Origin: Corynebacterium ulcerans
Lineage (GTDB): Bacteria > Actinomycetota > Actinomycetes > Mycobacteriales > Mycobacteriaceae
Direction: 5' to 3'
DNA: 64,000 nt
Assembly: GCF_900187135.1 (NCBI RefSeq)
Contig: NZ_LT906443.1
Location: 434,001 to 498,000, forward strand
In this document: in pieces, positions 17,232 through 25,677 of the stretch
Position numbering within the stretch: position 1 is the stretch's first letter
Layout: every line of letters starts with the position of its first letter
Notes under the pieces: model-generated
The model's database searches: none
Told to the model about the DNA's origin: nothing
What the model saw: the letters and a program-made list of their open reading frames with translations, nothing else
Position numbers and translations under genes: made by a program

Positions 17232-18935
17232 CTAAGGCTGAATGATAGCTCTCACAGCAGCACGCGCTTCTTTAGCCCCTTCGGCATCCAAGGCTGCTTC
17301 TGCCGCTTTCTTACAGGTTTCCATGTCAACGGCAGCAAGCTGAGCGCCAACGCCTGCGATAGCCGTCGAAGCAGCGGATAGCGAGTTAACGCCCAATCCG
17401 GTAAGCACGCAGGCCAACAGAGGATCAGCAGCAGCCTCGCCACAAACACCCACAGCGGTATCAAACCGTGCGCCCTCTTTACAAGTATGTGCAATAAGAC
17501 GCAGTACCGCCGGCTGCCACGGATCGGTCAGGTACGCTAGCTGCGGAGACATACGGTCCGCTGCCATGGTGTACTGGGTGAGGTCATTTGTACCGATGGA
17601 AACAAAGTCAAGGTGCGGCATAAGCTTGTCTGCCATCAAAGAAGCCGCTGGGACTTCAATCATGGCACCCGCGACCAAACCACGGTCTGCACATAGCCCA
17701 GCAAACCATTTCGCTTCACGAGCAGTTGCCACCATCGGCGCCATAACCCACGTCGGTGAGTGTTCATCGCGACCAAGATCCGCCGCGGCTTTGGCAATAG
17801 CATCAAGCTGTCGCGTCAGGAGAGCCTCGTTGGCACGCGCCACCCGAAGCCCCCTCACTCCAAGAGCTGGGTTCATTTCATCTGCCATTGAAGCGAAAGC
17901 AACAGGCTTATCAGAACCGGCATCTAGTGACCGGACGACAACCTTAGAATCCGGGAACTGTTCTAAGACCTTCTTGTAAACTTTCGCCTGTTCCTCAACG
18001 CTTGGCTCTTCCGTTGCGGTGAGGAAGCACATCTCAGTACGGAATAAACCAATACCTTCAGCCTGGCTATCAGTGGCTGCAATACGAGCGGCTTTACCAT
18101 CTTGAACATTAGCCAGCAGCTGCACGCGGTGTCCGTCTTTGGTGGTCGCTGGGCCCTGCCATTGCGCAATACGCTCTGCGAGTAGCTTGGATTCTTGCTC
18201 CGCGGCTCGGGCGGTTTCTGGGTCTGCTTTAAGAGTCACGGTCCCCAGGGCGCCGTCGACAAGCACAGGCTCACCGAGCTGCACTTTATGAATCTTCTCC
18301 CCAGCTGCCACGATGCAAGGCACGTTCAGCTGTCGAGCGATGATAGCGGTATGACTGGTCGGGCCACCTAGCTCAGTGACTAGCCCGACAAAAAAATCAG
18401 TGTCTAGCGCTGCAGTATCCGCAGGCGAGAGATCATCAGCGAAAAGCACAACCTGCTCTTCAACATCTGGGAGACCTGGTTCCGGTTCATCGCGAAGCTG
18501 TGCAATCACACGGTCCCGGATATCACGTAGGTCCGTTGTGCGCTCGGCCATAATTCCACCGGCAGCTTCAAACAACGAAACAAATTTAGTGGTGGCTGCA
18601 ACAACAGCATATTCGGCCGGGTGGCCACCTTGTGTGCCTTTTTTCACAGCTTTTCTCCAGCCACGATCATTGACCATGCCTGCAGTCGCTTTCAAGACCT
18701 CTGAAGCAGCGCCCTCTGCGCGTTGTGAGCGATCAAGCAAACGCTTAGCGACGACGTCCGCAGCAGTTGTAAAACGTTCAAACTCAGCCTCGCGCAGGGA
18801 CTCCTCGATCACTTCACCAGCCTGCGGCAATTCGGGACGCGGGCTAATCCACACAGCTTTTGCGTAGCGAACACCAGATACCACTCCAGTGCCCTTAAAA
18901 ACTGTGTCAGTTGCAACGTTATTCAAGGTTTCCAC
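17232..18935 (-). CDS. ptsI: PTS enzyme I (phosphoenolpyruvate-protein phosphotransferase)
   Basis: Enzyme I takes phosphate from phosphoenolpyruvate and passes it to HPr, the first step of all PTS sugar uptake. The 567-residue protein has the phosphohistidine motif GGPTSHTAIIAR (His about 196), the PEP-binding GIGLFRTEMCF segment, and a C-terminal TIM barrel with DFVSIGTNDLTQY and GVCGEAAADP. The length is typical. It is divergent from the fruR-fruK operon across a 210-bp promoter region, and probably under SugR and FruR control as in C. glutamicum. Confidence 0.97.
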   Translation of the reverse strand: METLNNVATDTVFKGTGVVSGVRYAKAVWISPRPELPQAGEVIEESLREAEFERFTTAADVVAKRLLDRSQRAEGAASEVLKATAGMVNDRGWRKAVKKGTQGGHPAEYAVVAATTKFVSLFEAAGGIMAERTTDLRDIRDRVIAQLRDEPEPGLPDVEEQVVLFADDLSPADTAALDTDFFVGLVTELGGPTSHTAIIARQLNVPCIVAAGEKIHKVQLGEPVLVDGALGTVTLKADPETARAAEQESKLLAERIAQWQGPATTKDGHRVQLLANVQDGKAARIAATDSQAEGIGLFRTEMCFLTATEEPSVEEQAKVYKKVLEQFPDSKVVVRSLDAGSDKPVAFASMADEMNPALGVRGLRVARANEALLTRQLDAIAKAAADLGRDEHSPTWVMAPMVATAREAKWFAGLCADRGLVAGAMIEVPAASLMADKLMPHLDFVSIGTNDLTQYTMAADRMSPQLAYLTDPWQPAVLRLIAHTCKEGARFDTAVGVCGEAAADPLLACVLTGLGVNSLSAASTAIAGVGAQLAAVDMETCKKAAEAALDAEGAKEARAAVRAIIQP

Positions 18936-19000
18936 CCATCTTCACAGTTGAAGTTCATTCTTCCTACACATCACCACAAACTCAACATTTCCGCAACCAA

Positions 19001-19052
19001 ACAAACAGAGAACTATTGACAAACAGACACAAGTGGGCATAAATTGGGCATT
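19001..19052 (+). promoter_or_regulatory. fruR operon promoter with repeated motifs
   Basis: TTGACA (19016-19021) is followed after 17 nt by ATAAAT (19039-19044), the best sigma-70-type promoter in this intergenic region. ACAAACAG occurs twice (19001-19008 and 19019-19026), the second overlapping the -35. GGGCAT occurs twice, 11 bp apart (19035-19040 and 19046-19051), overlapping the -10. These are candidate operators for FruR or SugR. Confidence 0.55.
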
Positions 19053-19145
19053 GATTTCAACATTTTTCCAGCAGAAACGGTAAAAACGGCGGAAATCAAC
19101 ATGCTTCAACTCTTCACAAAACGCCAATTTTGTTAGGAGGTGACT

Positions 19146-19949
19146 ATGGCCACCGTCGAAGAGGTTCAACTTAGACAATCAGCAATTGTCACCCTTACCA
19201 ATGATTTAGGCCGTTGTAGTGTGACACAACTTTCTCAGCGTTTTTGTGTCACACCAGAGACGATCAGACGCGATTTAAAAAGTCTTGAACATCAAGGTTT
19301 ACTCACTCGAGTTCATGGCGGCGCAGTATCCGGTTTCCCTATGCCTCATATAGAAATACTTGCGGTAGATGATGACGATGATCTTCCCATTCATCAATCG
19401 CAACGGCGTAAGCAAGCCATCGCGCACGCAGCGTTGCCCTTGATCCCCGGACCGACCGCGGCCATCTTCATTGATGCAGGGTCTACTACAGAAAGTTTCG
19501 CCAGCGTTTTAGCCCGCAACTACGTGGGACAAAACTGGTTAGTTGTTACTAATTCCCCAAATGTGGCCAGAACGCTTAGCGGAGCCGGTGTTCCTGACGT
19601 GATGATCCTTGGTGGGACGCTTAAAGGAAGAACTCAAGCGATTGTTGGCGAAAAAGCGGAAGCATCCTTACGCACGCTTAAAGCAGACATCGCATTCATG
19701 GGAACAACCGGTCTCAGCATTGAAACCGGACTGACCACGTCCGATCCGCGAGAAGCTTCCATCAAGGCCACTATGATCGCCCAATCCAGGCGCGTAGTTG
19801 CGCTCTGCGATTCCGGGAAACTTAACCGAACTTCTGACGTCACGTTTGCCAGTATTGATGACATCGATTTCTTAGTAACCGACCGGCATGCCTCAAAACA
19901 GCTACGAGCCAGCTTCAACACATTCAACACCCAGGTGGTGATCCCGTGA
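19146..19949 (+). CDS. fruR: DeoR-type fructose regulator
   Basis: This 267-residue DeoR-family repressor has the helix-turn-helix CSVTQLSQRFCVTPETIRRDL and a sugar-phosphate-binding domain (IFIDAGSTTESFA, ILGGTLKG, MGTTGLS). It corresponds to C. glutamicum FruR, which represses fructose PTS genes and responds to fructose phosphates. ATG 19146 is preferred because AGGAGG (19135-19140) lies 5 nt upstream; a GTG at 19140 overlaps that site. The stop overlaps the fruK GTG start (GTGA), so the two are translationally coupled. An 11-bp perfect inverted repeat lies inside the helix-turn-helix codons. Confidence 0.88.
   Translation: MATVEEVQLRQSAIVTLTNDLGRCSVTQLSQRFCVTPETIRRDLKSLEHQGLLTRVHGGAVSGFPMPHIEILAVDDDDDLPIHQSQRRKQAIAHAALPLIPGPTAAIFIDAGSTTESFASVLARNYVGQNWLVVTNSPNVARTLSGAGVPDVMILGGTLKGRTQAIVGEKAEASLRTLKADIAFMGTTGLSIETGLTTSDPREASIKATMIAQSRRVVALCDSGKLNRTSDVTFASIDDIDFLVTDRHASKQLRASFNTFNTQVVIP
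19219..19254. repeat. Inverted repeat inside fruR coding sequence
   Basis: GTGTGACACAA (19219-19229) and TTGTGTCACAC (19244-19254) are perfect 11-bp inverted repeats with a 14-nt spacer. Each arm is itself nearly palindromic (TGTG-N-CACA). They lie about 75 bp into the gene. They could form an RNA hairpin or a paired protein-binding site, and neither role is proven. Confidence 0.8.
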
Positions 19950-20926
19950 TACTTACATTCACACCCAATCCCAGCATTGACACAACGCTTACCCTCGATA
20001 CCGCTTTACGACGAGGCTCTGTACAACGCCCGATCTCGAACAAAAGCGTAGCCGGTGGAAAGGGGGTAAATGTGTCTCAAGCGATAGCAAAAGCGGGACA
20101 TGAAACTATTGCGCTCTTCCCCTCTGCAGCACACGACCCTTTTATAGAGTTGGTCAAGCAAGCTGAAATTCCAGGACACGCAGTCCCAGTCTGTGGACAT
20201 GTTCGAGTGAATACCGCTGTTACTGAACCTGATGGAACAACAACAAAATTCAATGATCAAGGTGCACAACTAGACTCCACGAATATTGAAGCTTTAGAAT
20301 CCGAGCTCCTTGCTTTTTCACGACGCGCATCTTGGGTCGTTCTCTCCGGTTCATTGCCACCTGGAGCACCCATAAATTGGTACTCCCAACTCGTGGAAAA
20401 GCTGCAAAAAGAGATTCCGGGCATCAACATCGCTGTTGACACTTCTGATAAACCACTCGTTGCACTAGCCGCTGATTTTACTAGGGTCGCCCCCACAATA
20501 ATTAAGCCGAATGGCATGGAACTAGGTCAGCTAGTTGGCGCTAAGGACATAGATTTTGAAGCTGAAGCCGAAAAAGGAAACTACGAGCCAGTGGTTTCCG
20601 CGGCAGAAGAGCTGATAAAGCAGGGACTGGAAGCCGTACTAGTAACGCTGGGAGCTTCAGGAGCCGTACTAGTCTCTACTACCGGTTCATGGATTGCTCA
20701 GCCACCGGAGACCACCGTCGTCTCCACTGTAGGGGCTGGCGATTGTACCCTCGCCGGTTTTATCATGGGACAAAGCACAGGCTTATCCCAGTCCGAGTCT
20801 CTAGCACTAGGCGTCGCATATGGCAGCGCAGCCGCAGCCTTACCTGGAACCACTATCCCAACACCTGATCTCATAGACGTAGCCGGAACTCGAGTCTTCG
20901 CTTTTACTAAGATTAAAGTTTCTTAA
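19946..20926 (+). CDS. fruK: 1-phosphofructokinase
   Basis: FruK phosphorylates fructose 1-phosphate, made by the fructose PTS, to fructose 1,6-bisphosphate. The 326-residue PfkB/ribokinase-family protein starts MILTFTPNPSIDTTLTLD, typical of FruK, with the GGKGVNVSQA sugar-binding motif, KPNGMEL, and the C-terminal anion-hole GAGDCTLAGF with the catalytic Asp. The start is GTG, overlapping the fruR stop by 4 bases. A small terminator follows, before ptsF. Confidence 0.96.
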   Translation: MILTFTPNPSIDTTLTLDTALRRGSVQRPISNKSVAGGKGVNVSQAIAKAGHETIALFPSAAHDPFIELVKQAEIPGHAVPVCGHVRVNTAVTEPDGTTTKFNDQGAQLDSTNIEALESELLAFSRRASWVVLSGSLPPGAPINWYSQLVEKLQKEIPGINIAVDTSDKPLVALAADFTRVAPTIIKPNGMELGQLVGAKDIDFEAEAEKGNYEPVVSAAEELIKQGLEAVLVTLGASGAVLVSTTGSWIAQPPETTVVSTVGAGDCTLAGFIMGQSTGLSQSESLALGVAYGSAAAALPGTTIPTPDLIDVAGTRVFAFTKIKVS

Positions 20927-20946
20927 CCCTACTCGAACAATCTCCG

Positions 20947-20968
20947 AGCACCGGACGGTGCTGTTTTT
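20947..20968 (+). terminator. Terminator between fruK and ptsF
   Basis: AGCACC (20947-20952) and GGTGCT (20957-20962) form a 6-bp stem with GGAC loop, followed by G and five Ts. It is short, so partial read-through into ptsF is possible. Confidence 0.6.
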
Positions 20969-21075
20969 AGCCACTACCCCTATCTATCACGCAGTTTGCC
21001 TTTCACCGCCACAATGAAGGACAGCCTTTTCTTATCGTCCTTGACGCGAACGGAGGCATAGTCTCAAGGAAAACC

Positions 21076-23115
21076 ATGGCTCAACCCGTAATCACTGCTT
21101 CACTGGTGCGGTTGGACGCTGAGTTCGGCCCAACTCCAACCGATGTTATTTCTTCCCTCGCGGACATCGTCTCAGATGCTGGACGTACCGATCATGCGGC
21201 AACGCTTCTCGCTGATGCGCTCGCGCGAGAAGAAAAATCTGGTACCGGCGTTCCTGGCGGAATCGCCATTCCACATTGTCGTTCCGAGTCTGTGCAGATA
21301 CCTACTCTTGCTTTTGCACGGCTCAAAGATGGCGTGGATTTCGGTGCTCCGGACGGCTCCGCTTCTCTGATTTTCTTAATTGCAGCGCCTGCCGGAGGTG
21401 GGAAAGAGCACCTAAAGATCCTTTCCAAACTTGCGAGAGCTCTCGTCCGAAAAGATTTTATCGATGCGTTGCACAACGCTACTTCTGAAGAGCACGTAGT
21501 CGAATTGGTGAATACCGTCATCCATCCTGCCCCTGAAACCCCGACAGACGCCCAAGCTTCAGAAGCTGCAATAGCTAATAAAAATCACATCACTCGTATC
21601 GTCGCAGTAACAGCATGCCCCACCGGCATAGCCCACACGTACATGGCTGCAGATTCCCTCAGTCAAGAAGCCGTCAAACGCGACGATGTTGAGTTAGTGA
21701 TAGAAACCCAAGGATCTTCAGCAGTTACGCCTATCCCCCAAGATACGATTAACGCTGCGGACGTGGTTATTTTTGCCACCGATGTTGGCGTAAAAGACAG
21801 GGAGCGATTTGCCGGTAAACCACTAGTCGAATCGGGAGTTAAACGGGCTATCAACGAGCCGGTAGCAATGCTAGAGGAAGCCGTTCTCGCTGCACAGAAT
21901 CCGCAAGCTCGCAAAGTATCAGGCGTTTCATCTTCCGGACGAACAACCGATACAGCACCAAGCGGAGGCCTGAGTCTAGGCAAGAAAGTACAGCAGTCAA
22001 TCATGACTGGCGTCTCTTACATGGTTCCTTTTGTCGCCGCGGGTGGTCTCCTCCTTGCATTAGGGTTCCTCTTTGGAGGATATGACATAGCCAATGGTTG
22101 GAAGACGATCGCTAGCGAGTATTCAATTACCAACCTGCCTGGCAATACCGTAGCTATCGACGGCTCCGACATAACCTTCGACCGTTCAGGGCTATTGCTT
22201 TATCTTGGCGCTGTTCTCTTTGCTACAGGTCAAGCAGCAATGAGTTTTATTGTGGCAGCGTTGTCTGGCTACATTGCTTATGCCCTCGCAGGGCGTCCTG
22301 GTATCGCCCCCGGTTTTGTTGGTGGCGCCATCTCCGTGACTTTAGGCGCGGGTTTTATTGGCGGCCTGGTTACTGGTTTATTAGCAGGCGTTATTGCACT
22401 GTGGATTAGCTCGTGGAAAGTACATCGGATTGTCCAATCTCTTATGCCAGTGGTCATCATCCCGCTCCTCACCTCGCTGTTCATAGGCCTCATCATGTTC
22501 CTTCTACTAGGACGCCCCTTGTCTGCAGCCATGATGGGGCTACAAAACTGGTTAGGAACGATGTCGGGCTCTTCCGCCATCCTTTTGGGCATCATCCTTG
22601 GCTTAATGATGTGCTTTGACCTAGGCGGTCCAGTGAACAAGGCTGCTTATCTCTTTGCCACAGCAGGTTTGTCTACTGGCGATCAGGCCTCCTTACAGAT
22701 CATGGCAGCAGTCATGGCAGCAGGAATGGTGCCTCCCATTGCTCTATCCCTTGCCACGCTTATAAGAAAAAACCTGTTTACCCCAGCAGAACAAGAGAAC
22801 GGCAAATCGGCTTGGTTGCTCGGTCTTTCCTTTGTCTCTGAAGGCGCCATTCCTTTCGCCGCAGCCGACCCACTGCGCGTCATCCCCTCGATGATGGCAG
22901 GCGGTGCGGTCACTGGAGCGATAACCATGGCAACACATACTATTTCCAGGGCTCCCCACGGCGGAATTTTTGTTTCCTTTGCTATCGAGCCCATCTGGGG
23001 TTTCGTCCTTGGGATAATAGCTGGTGTGGTTGTCTCCGCGTTTTCCGTCATCGCACTAAAAAGCTTGTGGCCCAACAAGCTGGCAGAGCAAGCAGCTGTT
23101 AAAGCCCAAGCGTAG
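21076..23115 (+). CDS. ptsF: Fructose PTS enzyme IIABC
   Basis: This 679-residue membrane permease takes up and phosphorylates fructose to fructose 1-phosphate. Domain order is IIA (residues 1-150, phospho-His in IPHCRS at about 68), IIB (about 172-270, phospho-Cys in TACPTGIAHTYMAA at about 182), and IIC (about 310-670) with about eight to ten membrane segments, including GVSYMVPFVAAGGLLLALGF. It sits in the fruR-fruK-ptsF-ptsH order known from C. glutamicum, 149 bp after fruK. A GGCATAG motif lies just upstream (21055-21061). Confidence 0.96.
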   Translation: MAQPVITASLVRLDAEFGPTPTDVISSLADIVSDAGRTDHAATLLADALAREEKSGTGVPGGIAIPHCRSESVQIPTLAFARLKDGVDFGAPDGSASLIFLIAAPAGGGKEHLKILSKLARALVRKDFIDALHNATSEEHVVELVNTVIHPAPETPTDAQASEAAIANKNHITRIVAVTACPTGIAHTYMAADSLSQEAVKRDDVELVIETQGSSAVTPIPQDTINAADVVIFATDVGVKDRERFAGKPLVESGVKRAINEPVAMLEEAVLAAQNPQARKVSGVSSSGRTTDTAPSGGLSLGKKVQQSIMTGVSYMVPFVAAGGLLLALGFLFGGYDIANGWKTIASEYSITNLPGNTVAIDGSDITFDRSGLLLYLGAVLFATGQAAMSFIVAALSGYIAYALAGRPGIAPGFVGGAISVTLGAGFIGGLVTGLLAGVIALWISSWKVHRIVQSLMPVVIIPLLTSLFIGLIMFLLLGRPLSAAMMGLQNWLGTMSGSSAILLGIILGLMMCFDLGGPVNKAAYLFATAGLSTGDQASLQIMAAVMAAGMVPPIALSLATLIRKNLFTPAEQENGKSAWLLGLSFVSEGAIPFAAADPLRVIPSMMAGGAVTGAITMATHTISRAPHGGIFVSFAIEPIWGFVLGIIAGVVVSAFSVIALKSLWPNKLAEQAAVKAQA

Positions 23116-23121
23116 AACTTA

Positions 23122-23143
23122 TCTCACAAGACTCCTTATGAGA
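23122..23143 (+). terminator. Weak hairpin after ptsF
   Basis: TCTCAcAAG (23122-23130) and CTTaTGAGA (23135-23143) can pair with one mismatch. There is no T tract, so termination efficiency is doubtful. Confidence 0.35.
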
Positions 23144-23176
23144 CATCAAACATCCAAACACAAAGGATTATGACAA

Positions 23177-23232
23177 TTCTATGCCCGTTTAATGGAAAAA
23201 CCGACAGAATCGGAATAGAATCGGGCATAGAA
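23177..23232. promoter_or_regulatory. ptsH promoter flanked by inverted repeat
   Basis: TTCTATGCCCG (23177-23187) and CGGGCATAGAA (23222-23232) are perfect 11-bp inverted repeats, 34 bp apart. Between and overlapping them lies a promoter candidate TGGAAA-N17-TAGAAT (23193-23198, 23216-23221). Arms upstream of the -35 and at the expected transcription start are typical of repressor operators. Confidence 0.5.
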
Positions 23233-23236
23233 CCTA

Positions 23237-23306
23237 CGGAGGAAAACTCCGATCATGGTTTTTGCGCATTGCAAGGTTCTTACGCAAGGCTCTCACATGC
23301 GCAAAA
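23237..23306 (+). ncRNA. Structured 5' leader of ptsH
   Basis: Two stem-loops are encoded between the promoter and ptsH: CGGAG-N5-CTCCG (23237-23251) and TTTTGCGCAT (23260-23269) / ATGCGCAAAA (23297-23306) with a 27-nt loop. The leader would be about 165 nt long. It does not match a riboswitch class that I recognise. Confidence 0.45.
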
Positions 23307-23393
23307 CTGAGTTTTAATCTCCTTTAGGGACAAAGAAAAGCGTTAGGATTCAGCATTCCAGAGCTGGATTCAACACTATGAAAGGAATATTCC

Positions 23394-23660
23394 ATGGCTT
23401 CTAAGACTGTTGCAGTCGGCTCCGCAGTTGGCCTCCACGCACGCCCAGCTTCCATCATCGCAGAGGCAGCCGGCGAGTTCGATGAGGAAATCTTCCTTGC
23501 CCTTGAGGGGGAAGACGATGATGAAACCGATGCAGCGTCATCCTTGATGATCATGGCTCTCGGCGCAGAAAAAGGCGATAAAGTCACCGTAACTTCTGAA
23601 AACGCAGAAGCAGTTGAGAAGATTGCAGCCCTGATCGAAAAAGATCTGGACGCTGAATAA
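23394..23660 (+). CDS. ptsH: PTS phosphocarrier protein HPr
   Basis: HPr carries phosphate from enzyme I to the sugar-specific EII proteins. The 88-residue product has the phospho-His15 in VGLHARPAS and the length typical of the family. The segment ASSLMIMALGAEKGD matches the region around Ser46 of Gram-positive HPr, but no HPr kinase gene is visible here. An AGGAATATTCC context with AAAGGAA precedes the ATG. Its long, structured leader and own promoter suggest expression separate from ptsF. A strong terminator follows. Confidence 0.97.
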   Translation: MASKTVAVGSAVGLHARPASIIAEAAGEFDEEIFLALEGEDDDETDAASSLMIMALGAEKGDKVTVTSENAEAVEKIAALIEKDLDAE

Positions 23661-23669
23661 TCCTTTCTG

Positions 23670-23712
23670 ATAAAGCGCTGAGGTTGGGACACTCCCCTCC
23701 TCAGCGCTTTAT
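23670..23712 (+). terminator. Terminator after ptsH
   Basis: ATAAAGCGCTGAGG (23670-23683) pairs with CCTCAGCGCTTTAT (23699-23712), 14 bp, followed by TTATG. Confidence 0.8.
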
Positions 23713-23790
23713 TTATGCCTCATCTGCACATCTAAAACCGCGTTGAGCATCTAGTCCCTGGCGTGAAAACTCCTTCAAACATCTGCGTGG

Positions 23791-23830
23791 AATATTTGCA
23801 AAATATTTTTGTTGACATGTCATATAAAAT
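23791..23830 (+). promoter_or_regulatory. Promoter with two palindromes upstream of the monooxygenase gene
   Basis: The palindromes AATATTT-N3-AAATATT (23791-23807) and TGACATGTCA (23813-23822) directly precede a TATAAAAT -10 (23823-23830). A repressor operator is likely. The -35 is not clear. Confidence 0.45.
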
Positions 23831-23868
23831 GTTTTCCAAAACGCTTTTAACACCAAGAAGGAAACACC

Positions 23869-24984
23869 ATGCAATTCGGGATTTTCACGATCGGCGATCT
23901 CACCCCCAACCCTATTACTGGAGAGACCCCCACAGAGCATGAACGCATTAACAGGATCACTGAGATAGCCCTCAAAGCAGAAGAAGTAGGACTCGATGTC
24001 TTTGCTACTGGTGAACATCACAATCCGCCTTTTGTGCCTTCCTCCCCTACGACACATCTGGGATATATCGCCGCCAAAACCACCAATATTCAGCTTTCGA
24101 CCTCAACTACGCTTATCACAACAAATGACCCAGTAAAGATCGCTGAAGACTACGCTTTCCTCCAGCATCTTGCGCAAGGCAGGGTTGATCTCATGCTAGG
24201 ACGTGGAAATACCGGCCCTGTTTATCCGTGGTTTGGTAAAGACATCCGCGACGGCTTGCCGTTAGCAGTAGAAAACTATCATCTTCTCCGCAGACTGTGG
24301 CGCGAGCCAGTTGTTCATTGGCACGGTAAATTCCGGACACCACTACAGGGTTATACCTCTACTCCAGCTCCACTCGAAGATGTACCGCCCTTCGTCTGGC
24401 ACGGCTCTATCCGCTCCCCAGAAATCGCCGAACAAGCAGCATATTACGGTGACGGGTTCTTTCATAACAATATTTTTTGGAACAAAGAGCACACAGCCAA
24501 AATGGTCAACCTATATCGCAAACGCTATGAATCGTATGGTCATGGGCAAGCCGATCAAGCAATTGTTGGCCTTGGCGGACAGGTATTTATCGCAGAAACA
24601 GAATCCGAAGCCAAGCGTATCTTCCGTCCTTACTTTGATAATGCCCCTGTCTATGGTCACGGCCCATCACTAGAAGAATTCTCCTCATTAACGCCCCTAA
24701 CTGTAGGTACAGTTGAGCAAGTTATTGAAAGAACGATGCACTTTGCAGACTGGGTCGGCGATTATCAGCGCCAAATGTTCCTCATTGATCATGCAGGACT
24801 TCCACAAGAAGTTGTTTTGAAACAAATTGAGGTTCTAGGAAAAGATGTGGTTCCCGAATTGCGAAAGCGTATGGAAGCTCGCCGTCCAGAACACGTTCCC
24901 AGTAACCCTCCTAGCCACCGCTGGCTCGCTGAACATCGGGATTCTCCACACTTCCTCGTTGATCCAACCTCTAAGGAGTCTTAA
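23869..24984 (+). CDS. LLM-class flavin-dependent monooxygenase, CE1758 type
   Basis: This 371-residue bacterial-luciferase-like monooxygenase starts MQFGIFTIGDLTPNPITGE. The family features EVGLDVFATGEHHNPPF, a hydrophobic beta barrel and DLMLGRGNTGPVYPWFG are visible. It matches the actinobacterial subgroup that is always followed by a dedicated FMN reductase (the CE1758/CE1759 pair), as it is here with only 3 nt between the genes. Reduced FMN from the partner would drive oxidation of an unknown substrate. AAGGAAA precedes the ATG, and palindromes in the promoter suggest a local repressor. Confidence 0.85.
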   Translation: MQFGIFTIGDLTPNPITGETPTEHERINRITEIALKAEEVGLDVFATGEHHNPPFVPSSPTTHLGYIAAKTTNIQLSTSTTLITTNDPVKIAEDYAFLQHLAQGRVDLMLGRGNTGPVYPWFGKDIRDGLPLAVENYHLLRRLWREPVVHWHGKFRTPLQGYTSTPAPLEDVPPFVWHGSIRSPEIAEQAAYYGDGFFHNNIFWNKEHTAKMVNLYRKRYESYGHGQADQAIVGLGGQVFIAETESEAKRIFRPYFDNAPVYGHGPSLEEFSSLTPLTVGTVEQVIERTMHFADWVGDYQRQMFLIDHAGLPQEVVLKQIEVLGKDVVPELRKRMEARRPEHVPSNPPSHRWLAEHRDSPHFLVDPTSKES

Positions 24985-24987
24985 GCT

Positions 24988-25650
24988 ATGCGCTCTCTCG
25001 TTGTCATATCGGCAGGTTTATCCACTCCCTCATCAACCACAAATGTCAGCGATACTATCGCTCGTGCTGTATCCGCGGCTGTTACTGCGCGTGGTGAGTC
25101 TTTAGAGATTCATTCAATCGAGTTATCTGAACTAATCCCGGATCTCAGCACTGCATTGTCGACGGGCGTTGGGACGCCACGGCTAGAAGAGGTCAAGCAA
25201 AAATTATCGTCTGCAGATGCCCTCGTGGCGGTGTCCCCTGTCTTTAAAGCAAGCTACTCCGGATTATTCAAAACTTTTTTTGATGTTCTTGATGCGGAAG
25301 CTCTCGTCGATATGCCGGTACTTATCGGTGCTACTGCAGGCACTGCACGGCATTCTTTGGTTCTCGACTTCGCCTTGCGTCCCCTGTTTACCTATATGCG
25401 CGCGATAGTTGTACCTACAGGGGTTTTCGTTGCTACAGAAGATTTTGGCAGCATCGAATCAGAGGCAACTCATATAAGAATTCAACGAGCCGCCAATGAG
25501 CTAGCAGAGCATATAGTCAATGTTTCCTCACAGGTAGATGGTCTTGGGAATTTTGTTTTACACAAAGAAACAAGACGACACACTGGGACCGATCCTCAGG
25601 AAAATCTGACTCCTTTTAGCGAACTGCTCCGGGGACATACTGGTTCCTAA
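24988..25650 (+). CDS. LLM-partnered FMN reductase, CE1759 type
   Basis: This 220-residue NAD(P)H-dependent FMN reductase is of the flavodoxin-like fold. It shows LVVISAGLSTPSSTTN at the N-terminus for phosphate binding, VAVSPVFKASYSGLFKTFFD, the typical SP.Y..S.....K.F.D flavin-reductase motif, and GATAGTARHS. It supplies reduced flavin to the preceding monooxygenase; the 3-nt spacing and AAGGAG site indicate coupled expression. The last about 40 residues are polar and specific to this subgroup. Confidence 0.85.
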   Translation: MRSLVVISAGLSTPSSTTNVSDTIARAVSAAVTARGESLEIHSIELSELIPDLSTALSTGVGTPRLEEVKQKLSSADALVAVSPVFKASYSGLFKTFFDVLDAEALVDMPVLIGATAGTARHSLVLDFALRPLFTYMRAIVVPTGVFVATEDFGSIESEATHIRIQRAANELAEHIVNVSSQVDGLGNFVLHKETRRHTGTDPQENLTPFSELLRGHTGS

Positions 25651-25677
25651 CCGTGCAGTCGGGGCAAAAGGCAAAAC

